A stretch of 6,204 bases of DNA from PALSA-607 sp036510735 (GTDB lineage: Bacteria > Actinomycetota > Actinomycetes > Acidothermales > Acidothermaceae). Position numbers and translations under genes: made by a program. The stretch spans positions 1 through 6,204 of the forward strand of contig DATCDK010000171.1 of assembly GCA_036510735.1 (NCBI GenBank), in the 5' to 3' direction. Of the stretch, positions 1 to 5,267 are shown piece by piece (position 1 is the first letter of the stretch; the number at the start of each line of letters is the position of its first letter). The notes under the pieces are model-generated. The model was not told the origin of the DNA. It searched no databases and saw only the letters and a program-made list of their open reading frames with translations.

Positions 1-2
1 CC

Positions 3-383
3 GTGCTGGTGACCTACGAGGATCGCCACTTCCGCAGATGGCCCGCAATCACGACGCACACCTGCGGCACGGGCCGTATCACCGTCGTCGGTACGGTCCC
101 CAACACAGCTCTTGCGGAGCATCTACTGCGCTGGATCGACATTCCGCGCGAGGCGAACCCGTGGCGGCCCGAATCTCAATCGCTTACGGTCACCTCTGCG
201 ACCAACTACCGCGGCGAACGAGTCCACTTCGCTCACAATTGGTCATGGGAGAACGCGACCCTGACGATCCCCGCACCCGCCGTCGACGTGCTGACACAGG
301 AAGAGCTTCCGGTGGGCCATCCTTTGCAACTAAAGCCGTGGGATGTGCGAGTTCTTAGAGAGACGCGCCCTTCCGTCGGCTGA
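3..383 (+). CDS. GH42 beta-galactosidase, C-terminal part (5' end outside window)
   Basis: This is the last 126 codons of a glycoside hydrolase family 42 beta-galactosidase, an enzyme that cleaves terminal beta-D-galactosyl residues. The fragment has the typical end of the trimerisation domain (TGRITVVGTVPN, then ALAEHLLRWI, about residues 23-45). It also has the small C-terminal beta domain, with VHFAHNWSW at about 74-82 and the family-typical ending LKPWDVRVL at about 110-118. The catalytic barrel with its two glutamates lies upstream and cannot be seen. The frame is open to the left edge, so the GTG at position 3 is probably internal. The gene ends at a TGA only 40 bp from the end of the convergent enolase-superfamily remnant. 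GH42 genes often sit beside CUT1 sugar transporters, as here. The family call is from sequence pattern, and the exact substrate (lactose, galacto-oligosaccharides, arabinogalactan fragments) is unknown. Confidence 0.85.
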   Translation: MLVTYEDRHFRRWPAITTHTCGTGRITVVGTVPNTALAEHLLRWIDIPREANPWRPESQSLTVTSATNYRGERVHFAHNWSWENATLTIPAPAVDVLTQEELPVGHPLQLKPWDVRVLRETRPSVG

Positions 384-423
384 GCTGCGCCGGCCGGCTC
401 CGCCGCGGGATGACTCTCATGTC

Positions 424-675
424 CTAATGGACGCGCTCAGGTTCGTCGGAGTCGCCATTTCCGCTAACGAACCGACATGAACTCGCCGGCGCGGCGGCGA
501 ACACTTTCGCCAACTCGACGTGCGAGCCCATCCCGACGCCGGTGATGCCTTCATCGGTGTCGACGAGCAGCAACGCGATATCGAGGACGCCGGTCGGGAA
601 AACTCCGTTCGAGTCTCCAACCGAGCGCCCCCAGTCCTGGCGGGTTGTCAGGGCTCGGTAGCCAGTGATGCGCAT
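424..675 (-). pseudogene. Truncated enolase-superfamily (mandelate racemase/sugar-acid dehydratase type) gene, N-terminal remnant
   Basis: The first ~60 residues read like the N-terminal capping domain of mandelate racemase/muconate lactonizing enzymes: MRITGYR, then QDWGR, then LLLVDTDEGITGVGMG with HVE following. These enzymes (about 360-400 residues) abstract an alpha proton from a carboxylate and often act as aldonic or uronic acid dehydratases. Here the frame ends after 83 codons. The last ~20 residues do not look like the family, and no other minus-strand frame resumes the match before the convergent GH42 gene 40 bp away. The whole catalytic barrel, with its Lys and metal ligands, is therefore missing. 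The start is well supported by AGAAGGG at 681-687, 5 bases before ATG. It is the last gene of the transporter operon, 54 bp after the MalG-type permease. The product cannot be active. The 3' end was probably lost by deletion, though an assembly error is possible. Confidence 0.72.
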
Positions 676-707
676 GTCAGCCCTTCTTGATCAGGCGATG
701 ACCGCAT

Positions 708-728
708 CGACTGTCGTTGAAGCAGTCG
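708..728 (-). other. Small hairpin between permease gene and enolase-superfamily remnant
   Basis: Six-base arms CGACTG (708-713) and CAGTCG (723-728) enclose a 9-base loop, starting 1 bp after the stop codon of the MalG-type permease. There is no T-run on either strand, so this is not a classic terminator. It may protect the 3' end of the upstream message or be chance. The pairing is seen directly and the role is inferred. Confidence 0.3.
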
Positions 729-729
729 T

Positions 730-1602
730 TCACCCCTTGACGCCGCCGCCGAGCAGCCCGCGCACGAGCGCACGCTGGGAGACCATGAACACAGCGAGAA
801 CCGGGAGGATGGCGAGCAGCGTCGCGAGCGCGAGTTCCGGTCGGAAGATGTTTACCTGCTGGCCAGCGCCGCCGACCGCTGGATTGAATGACGGGGTCGA
901 GGACAGGAGGTCCGACAGACCGACCTGAATTGGGTACTGCGTCGATTTCGCCAGGACAGCGAACGGCAGGAAGAAGTTGTTCCAGTCGGCTACGAAACTG
1001 AAGAACAGCACCAGAGCAATCACCGGCTTAGCGAGCGGCAGCGCGATGTGGCGGAACGTGGTCCACTCGCCGCAGCCGTCGATGCGCGCCGCATCGAGTA
1101 CGTCACGCGGCATCGAGGTCGAGTAGTAGATATACGCGATGTACACGCCGAACGGATAAAACGCGAAGGGCAGAATCACTGACAGCACGTTGCCGATCAG
1201 CTTCAGCGCGTTCAGCTCGAGGAAGATGGGCAATACCAGTGCGGCCGCAGGCATGATCATCACGATCAGTGTCAGCGTCAGGATGACCTTGCGGCCGCGG
1301 AAGGTTCCGAGGGCGAGTCCGTAGCCGGCGGGGATCGCCGTCGCGAGGACGATCGCGGTCGCGCTGACCGCGTAGAGCAGCGAATTCTCGATCCATTTGC
1401 GGTAGATGTGGCTGCTGTAACTGTCCAGGTGGTCCCACGCCTGAACCAAATGGTGGAAGCTGCCGAACGCGAACGGGTTGCTCGTGACAAGCGCACCGTC
1501 TGATTTCGTCGGCGCGAGGAATAGCCACAGCATCGGTACCACGAAGAAGACGGCGAAGAGGATAAAAATCACAAACCGAAGGCTGCGTGCGGTCAGCCGC
1601 AT
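730..1602 (-). CDS. ABC sugar transporter permease, MalG type (CUT1)
   Basis: This 290-residue inner-membrane subunit of a carbohydrate importer forms the channel with the MalF-type subunit encoded just upstream. Six membrane segments can be placed at about residues 8-30, 72-97, 105-130, 136-160, 190-208 and 256-276. The cytoplasmic EAA loop, which docks on the ATPase, is clear at about 165-193, with LDAARIDG followed by F-x-H-I-x-L-P-L-x-K-P. Length and topology are normal for the family. Its ATG overlaps the stop of the preceding permease by one base (TGATG on the coding strand). A strong AGGAGG at 1611-1616 lies 8 bases before the start, so it should be translated in step with its partner. 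The family is secure. The transported sugar cannot be read from the sequence, although neighbouring genes suggest a galactoside or sugar acid. No ATPase gene is in the window. Confidence 0.93.
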   Translation of the reverse strand: MRLTARSLRFVIFILFAVFFVVPMLWLFLAPTKSDGALVTSNPFAFGSFHHLVQAWDHLDSYSSHIYRKWIENSLLYAVSATAIVLATAIPAGYGLALGTFRGRKVILTLTLIVMIMPAAALVLPIFLELNALKLIGNVLSVILPFAFYPFGVYIAYIYYSTSMPRDVLDAARIDGCGEWTTFRHIALPLAKPVIALVLFFSFVADWNNFFLPFAVLAKSTQYPIQVGLSDLLSSTPSFNPAVGGAGQQVNIFRPELALATLLAILPVLAVFMVSQRALVRGLLGGGVKG

Positions 1603-2444
1603 CAGTCTTCCCTCCTGAACAGTCCGGTACGAGTGACGATCAGCACCGCGGCGATCAGCCCGATGAGCAACAGGTCAACGGAGACCGCGGCGGCCTCGTT
1701 GAACTTTCCGTACCGGAAGGCCAGTTGGTAGGCCAGCTGATTCGCCGACCAGGTGTCTGGCACCATTCCGAGACTCGCTTGGTTCACCAACTGCGGCTCG
1801 ACGAACAGTTGCGTGCCGGTCGCGAACGACAAGATGGCCATGTACGCGATCCACTTGCGGATCATCGGCAGCTTCAACCGGAGCGCGATCGTCAAGGCTC
1901 CCGCGCCGTCGATGCGGGCTGCCTCCTCAAGTTCCTGCGGGATGGTGTTCAGCGCCCCGTACAGCACGACGATCCAGCCGCCCGCTCCGGTCCAGAACGC
2001 AATCATCGCGAAGATAAAGGGCAGGTGGCCTGGCGCAATCGCTTGGACGAACAGCTTGAACCCGAACACATTCTTCAGCAGGAACGTTCCGGGACTGACG
2101 CCCGGGTCGAGCATGAACAGCCAGACGAGCACAGATGCGGCGCCGGCCAGCGCGCCCGGGATGTAGTAGAGAAATCGGAATGTCGCTGTCGCCTTGCTGG
2201 CCCGGCTGTGCAGCATCAGCGCTAGCCCGACCACAAACACGATCAGCGCGCCGAGCCACACGCTGGTGTAGACAATGACGTGCTCGAACGCAGGCCCGAA
2301 ACGGTAATCGTTGCCGGCCTGCGTGAAGTTCCGGAAGGCGATGAACTTCCCTTTGCTCGTCGTGAACGCAAGGGTGAGCGCATACACCATCGGCAAGATG
2401 CCGAACAAAATGAGGAACGGCAGGTAGGGCAGGATGAACGGCAA
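1602..2444 (-). CDS. ABC sugar transporter permease, MalF type (CUT1); start uncertain
   Basis: This is the partner channel subunit of the importer, 280 residues from the TTG at 2444. Membrane segments fall near residues 3-27, 57-79, 90-110, 128-152, 187-208 and 249-271. The EAA loop is at about 161-186 (LEEAARIDGAGA, then KLPMIRKW). The TTG start places the first membrane helix at the very N-terminus with only a weak ribosome binding site (AAGGG, 12 bases away). The same frame stays open upstream and encodes a basic stretch, VQRKRTQGSWRG, typical of the cytoplasmic tail of such permeases. No in-frame ATG or GTG exists back to the end of the binding-protein gene. A CTG at 2561-2559 overlapping that gene's stop would give 319 residues, a normal family length. 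A conserved hairpin-like element lies in this upstream stretch. The family call is firm; the N-terminus is unresolved. Confidence 0.9.
   Translation of the reverse strand: MPFILPYLPFLILFGILPMVYALTLAFTTSKGKFIAFRNFTQAGNDYRFGPAFEHVIVYTSVWLGALIVFVVGLALMLHSRASKATATFRFLYYIPGALAGAASVLVWLFMLDPGVSPGTFLLKNVFGFKLFVQAIAPGHLPFIFAMIAFWTGAGGWIVVLYGALNTIPQELEEAARIDGAGALTIALRLKLPMIRKWIAYMAILSFATGTQLFVEPQLVNQASLGMVPDTWSANQLAYQLAFRYGKFNEAAAVSVDLLLIGLIAAVLIVTRTGLFRRED
1611..1616 (-). promoter_or_regulatory. Shine-Dalgarno AGGAGG for the MalG-type permease
   Basis: AGGAGG on the minus strand lies 8 bases before the ATG at 1602-1600 and inside the last codons of the upstream permease. With the one-base stop/start overlap it indicates translational coupling of the two channel subunits, which are needed in equal amounts. 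Confidence 0.75.
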
Positions 2445-2488
2445 TCCCCGCCAGGACCCTTGAGTGCGCTTGCGCTGAACCCCCCCGG

Positions 2489-2520
2489 TGCGCAGGTCAC
2501 GCTTTCGCGTGGCCTGCGCA
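2489..2520 (-). other. Strong intercistronic RNA hairpin with GAAA tetraloop
   Basis: Between the binding-protein stop (2558) and the first permease, the minus-strand transcript can form an 8-bp stem (TGCGCAGG with CCTGCGCA), one C/A mismatch, a 5-bp stem (CACGC with GCGTG) and a GAAA loop. GAAA is a stable GNRA tetraloop on this strand, while the opposite strand would have TTTC, so a minus-strand RNA role is favoured. There is no U-run after it. In binding-protein/permease operons such elements typically shield the upstream message or attenuate transcription so that the binding protein exceeds the permeases. Structure is seen; function is inferred. Confidence 0.65.
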
Positions 2521-2557
2521 ATCGCCGGGGTTAGGGCTTGCGGATCGCTCGCCCCAC

Positions 2558-4018
2558 TCAGCTTGTTGCCACCGTGTATCCGGCAGCCTTGGCCGCTTGC
2601 GACAGACCCTTACCGAATGCCGGCAAGAGCGAACTCAGCGACTTCCCTGCCACGAGCCCAGTTACCACCGTGTTCGACCAAACGGGCTGGTCGGGGTAGG
2701 TCACCAGGTTCCAGCCAGCCCAGATCTGGCTGGCTGCGGCCTTGATAGCCGGGCCCGGATCCGCTGCCCAGTAGGTGTTCGAGGTCAGACCCGTAAGCCA
2801 CGGCGCTTGGAGCGGCCCGTATCCCGGAAGGCCTCCCCGAGCGTCCGGGCTCGACGGCGGGGGGTTGAAGACCGTCGCGGACCACAGGACGAAGTCCGCA
2901 GCGGCCGACGGGTTGCTGGAGTGCTTGGAGATGATCCATGGCCCGCCACCGATCTGGCCGGTCGTGACCGGACTGTCCGTGCCCCACTGCAGTGGCGGCG
3001 CGTCGGTCATCTCGCCAGAGGGCGTCTTCAGCGTGTCGTGGAACACCGAGGTGTACCAGGCCGGCCCGACCATCATGAGCACCTTGTCCGCTGCCCCGCC
3101 GTACTTCTTGGCGAAGTCAGGCGTGAAGACACTCAACGGTGGCACGGTGCCGTTCTTGATCAGCGGGTCGAGCAGGCTTGCCATTTCGGTGCAGTGCACG
3201 TCAGTCACGTTGATCGTGACCTTCTGGCCAGACACGTTCGACTCCAGCGGGCACTGGTTCGCCCAGAAGTACTGCCACGCGCCGTACGACTCGCCACTGG
3301 CGCCGATGATGTAACCAGGGTGATCGGTGGCGACCTTGTTGCCGATCGCCTGCCAGTCTTGCCAGGTCTTCGGAACCGTGTAGCCGAACTGCGTCATGAG
3401 CTTCTTGTTCACCCAGAGCACGTCAGGCGCGAGGTTGTCCTGGATGCAGACGAGCGTGCCGTTCACCGTGCATTGGGCGAGCGAAGCCGCCGGCCACTGG
3501 CTGGTGACGCTCTTGCCGAGGGCGGCGCCCATGTCGGCTGCGAAGTTGAACGGCGCCTGCGCCATCCACACCGGGTCGTTGACCTGCTCGCTGAAGATGA
3601 CGTCTGGCCAGCCGCTGCCGGCCTTGTTCCAGAGCTGAATCTTGGTCTGCAAGCTGGTCGCGCCGTTGCCGTCACCGTCGAACGTGACGATGTTGACCTT
3701 CACGTTCGGGTGCGCCGCCTGGTAGGCCTTGGCATCCGGAAGCCGAGCGGCGTCAACCCACACTGTCAAGTTGCCCGAAGCCGTGCTGCTCGGCGCGGCC
3801 GCGCTGCTCGCGGGTGCTGGAGGAGTGCTGCTTGCGGCAGGCGCGGTGCTGCTCGGAGCGGCACTCACAGGTGCAGGCGCCGAGCTCGGCGCTGCCGATG
3901 ACGCTCCGGCCGCTGGGGCACTCGAGGCTGGCGCGGAGGTGTGCTTAGAACTCGAACAACCCGCCAACGCCAACGCGGCCACGACGACCGGCAGCCAAAT
4001 ACGTTGCTGCATTTTCAC
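2558..4018 (-). CDS. ABC sugar-binding lipoprotein (CUT1 family 1 type)
   Basis: This 486-residue extracellular solute-binding protein captures the sugar for the two permeases encoded downstream. It has a lipoprotein signal: a short basic start, a hydrophobic core at about 8-19 and the lipobox LAGC with the lipidated Cys at 21. Residues 22-82 are an unusually long spacer made almost only of Ala, Ser, Pro and Thr. The binding domain (about 83-486) opens with NLTVWVDAARLPDAKAY and continues with VNIVTFDGD, LWVNKKLM, PKTWQDWQAIGNK and GGGPWIISKHSSNP, all typical of family 1 sugar-binding proteins. Cys 183, 191, 256 and 276 could form two disulfides outside the cell. The GTG at 4018 is preferred over the ATG at 4012 because AAGGGAG (4025-4031) is 6 bases from GTG and 12 from ATG. 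It is the first gene of the leftward operon. The ligand is not identifiable from sequence. Confidence 0.92.
   Translation of the reverse strand: MKMQQRIWLPVVVAALALAGCSSSKHTSAPASSAPAAGASSAAPSSAPAPVSAAPSSTAPAASSTPPAPASSAAAPSSTASGNLTVWVDAARLPDAKAYQAAHPNVKVNIVTFDGDGNGATSLQTKIQLWNKAGSGWPDVIFSEQVNDPVWMAQAPFNFAADMGAALGKSVTSQWPAASLAQCTVNGTLVCIQDNLAPDVLWVNKKLMTQFGYTVPKTWQDWQAIGNKVATDHPGYIIGASGESYGAWQYFWANQCPLESNVSGQKVTINVTDVHCTEMASLLDPLIKNGTVPPLSVFTPDFAKKYGGAADKVLMMVGPAWYTSVFHDTLKTPSGEMTDAPPLQWGTDSPVTTGQIGGGPWIISKHSSNPSAAADFVLWSATVFNPPPSSPDARGGLPGYGPLQAPWLTGLTSNTYWAADPGPAIKAAASQIWAGWNLVTYPDQPVWSNTVVTGLVAGKSLSSLLPAFGKGLSQAAKAAGYTVATS
3783..3862. repeat. Imperfect 63-bp-spaced direct repeat in the lipoprotein spacer
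   Basis: The 17-base unit GTGCTGCTCGGCGCGGC (3783-3799) recurs at 3846-3862 with one change. The spacing is 63 bp, exactly 21 codons, and each copy encodes AAPSSTA on the minus strand. This suggests the Ala/Ser/Pro linker grew by in-frame duplication. Low-complexity coding DNA could also give such similarity by chance. Confidence 0.45.
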
Positions 4019-4067
4019 TGCTTGCTCCCTTACAGGGTCGATCGAGAATCGGGGACAGAGACTTCGT

Positions 4068-4082
4068 CGTCACCACGTGACG
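4068..4082. promoter_or_regulatory. Candidate operator: inverted repeat CGTCAC-CAC-GTGACG
   Basis: Six-base perfect arms are separated by 3 bases, about 50 bp upstream of the binding-protein start and downstream of the leftward -10-like box. That is a position where a bound repressor would block the transporter transcript. The half-site GTGACG appears again at 4158-4163 inside the candidate promoter. It does not match the usual LacI or GntR consensus sites, so the regulator family is not inferable. Confidence 0.3.
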
Positions 4083-4148
4083 GGTCGCAGGGTTCTTTCT
4101 TCCTCCCGGACGATGGACAACGTTCGCATCGGCGATCGGAGGGAGTAG

Positions 4149-4154
4149 ATCATA
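4149..4154 (-). promoter_or_regulatory. Possible -10 box (TATGAT) of the leftward transporter operon
   Basis: TATGAT on the minus strand matches the sigma-70-type -10 consensus at five of six positions. No convincing -35 box stands 16-18 bases upstream (CGTCAT or GCGTCA are the best available). If used, it gives a leader of roughly 120-130 bases before the binding-protein GTG, including the inverted repeat at 4068-4082. Confidence 0.3.
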
Positions 4155-4157
4155 CGT

Positions 4158-4186
4158 GTGACGTTTCGGCAATGACGCGATAGCCT
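4158..4186 (+). promoter_or_regulatory. Candidate promoter of the dehydrogenase pair
   Basis: GTGACG (4158-4163) and TAGCCT (4181-4186) are separated by exactly 17 bases. They fit the actinobacterial vegetative pattern of a loose TTGAC-like -35 and a TAnnnT -10. The predicted start is near 4193, about 30 bases before the GTG. It overlaps the face of the leftward -10-like box, so the two promoters may compete. Confidence 0.4.
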
Positions 4187-4223
4187 ACGAAGCCGAATCG
4201 ATACCAAGTCGCAAGGAGACGCC

Positions 4224-5267
4224 GTGCTTACCGCCGCGTATGTCGGAAACCGCACCATCGAGCTTCAGAAGGCGCGAGCGTTGCCTCCAGCCCGGGGCCA
4301 GGTCCGCATCCACGTCGCCTTCGTCGGTGTTTGCGGCACGGACCTGCACATCGTTCACGGGTCCATGGACCGACGGGTTCACGTGCCGTTGATCTTCGGC
4401 CATGAGATGAGTGGCACCATCGACGAGGTCGGCGGCGGCGTCGATGGGTGGGCGACCGGAGACAAGGTCACCGTGATGCCGCTGGTTTGGGACGACACCT
4501 GCCCCGCCTGCCGCGCAGGCAATCGGCACATCTGCCAGAACCTCAACTTCGTCGGCATCGACTCCCCCGGTGCCTTACAACCACTGTGGAACCTGCCGGC
4601 GTCTACGCTCGTGAGAGTGCCGCAGCACACGGGTCTGCGAGATGCCGCGCTCGTCGAGCCAGTGGCTGTCGCCGTGCACGACGTACGCCGCGGACGGGTG
4701 TCCGCCGGTGACAAGATCGTTGTGGTTGGTGGTGGGCCGATTGGGTTGATCATCGCGACGGTCGCGAGGCATGTCGGCGGCGAAGTCGCTGTCGTGGAAC
4801 TCGACCCAACGCGTCGAGCACTTGCAGCGGAACTAGGTTTCACTGCCTTGCACCCCGAAGACTTCGACGATCCCGCGTGGCTCGACGAGTGGACCGGCGG
4901 TGCTGGTGCGGACGTCGTGTTCGAGGTGTCCGGCGCCGCCGCAGGCATCGCGTTGGCGCTGCCGCTGGCGAAGGTTCGTGGCACGATCGTTGTCGTCGGC
5001 ATCCATCCCGAGCCTCGCGGTGTGGATCTTCAACGGATCTTCTGGCGCGAGCTGACCATTGTGGGCGCACGCGTATATGAGAGGACCGACTTCGAAGCGG
5101 CCGTCGAACTCGTCAGTTCCGGCGTCATCCCGACTCGCGCGCTCATCACGCACGTCGTGCCGCTGGCTGAAACGCAAGCTGGGTTGAAGGAACTCGAGGG
5201 CGGCAGCGCGATGAAGGTACTCGTCGATGTCCGTGCCGGGCAGCCAGACGAGGACGCATCGTGGTGA
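4224..5267 (+). CDS. Zinc-dependent medium-chain dehydrogenase (sorbitol/threonine dehydrogenase-like)
   Basis: This 347-residue MDR enzyme oxidises a sugar, polyol or related alcohol with a nicotinamide cofactor. Catalytic zinc ligands are visible: Cys37 in GVCGTDLH, His60-Glu61 in FGHE, and Glu145 in ALVEPVAVAVH. The Rossmann motif GGGPIG is at 169-174. Acidic Glu192 ends the second strand (VVELD), which favours NAD over NADP. The structural-zinc loop has Cys93, Cys96 and Cys104, but its first position, normally Cys, is Asp90. The GTG start is set by AAGGAG (4213-4218), 5 bases before it. The gene overlaps the downstream short-chain dehydrogenase, so the two are co-translated. Codon 118 is a rare TTA. 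In this setting a sugar-to-lactone/aldonate or sugar-acid oxidation is plausible, but the substrate is not determined by sequence alone. Confidence 0.9.
   Translation: MLTAAYVGNRTIELQKARALPPARGQVRIHVAFVGVCGTDLHIVHGSMDRRVHVPLIFGHEMSGTIDEVGGGVDGWATGDKVTVMPLVWDDTCPACRAGNRHICQNLNFVGIDSPGALQPLWNLPASTLVRVPQHTGLRDAALVEPVAVAVHDVRRGRVSAGDKIVVVGGGPIGLIIATVARHVGGEVAVVELDPTRRALAAELGFTALHPEDFDDPAWLDEWTGGAGADVVFEVSGAAAGIALALPLAKVRGTIVVVGIHPEPRGVDLQRIFWRELTIVGARVYERTDFEAAVELVSSGVIPTRALITHVVPLAETQAGLKELEGGSAMKVLVDVRAGQPDEDASW

Larger units (their letters stand above)
4019..4223. promoter_or_regulatory. Divergent control region between the two operons
   Basis: This 205-bp stretch has no gene and must contain the leftward promoter for the transporter operon and the rightward promoter for the dehydrogenase pair. 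It holds a candidate rightward promoter (4158-4186), a leftward -10-like TATGAT on the minus strand (4149-4154), an inverted repeat (4068-4082) and the self-complementary TCGATCGA (4038-4045). A shared region fits co-regulation of uptake and catabolism by one regulator, but no regulator gene lies in the window. Confidence 0.6.

Noticed and set aside
384..423. GC-rich CCGGCCGG palindrome as a bidirectional terminator between the convergent genes
   Set aside because: The stem is only a short self-complementary sequence with no loop or T-run; not enough to call a terminator.
417..620. Alternative minus-strand frame as a continuation of the enolase-superfamily gene by frameshift
   Set aside because: I read the other two frames through this stretch; neither restores family-like sequence after the break, so a simple frameshift does not explain the loss.
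1587..2225. Plus-strand 212-codon open frame opposite the MalF-type permease
   Set aside because: Its composition (many Arg, Gln, Glu) is what a complemented membrane-protein gene gives, and the permease on the other strand has a clear EAA loop and six helices.
2597..3901. Plus-strand 434-codon open frame opposite the binding-protein gene
   Set aside because: It is Arg-rich, antisense to a clear lipoprotein gene with signal peptide and family motifs, and matches no family; it is a high-GC shadow frame.
4165..4197. TTCGGC / GCCGAA inverted repeat flanking the candidate -10 box as an operator
   Set aside because: Six-base arms with a 21-base spacer are likely by chance in GC-rich DNA and the spacing is unusual for a dimeric regulator.
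4379..5002. Minus-strand 207-codon open frame inside the zinc dehydrogenase
   Set aside because: Low-complexity Ser/Thr/Pro translation antisense to an MDR enzyme with all main motifs; no ribosome binding site seen.
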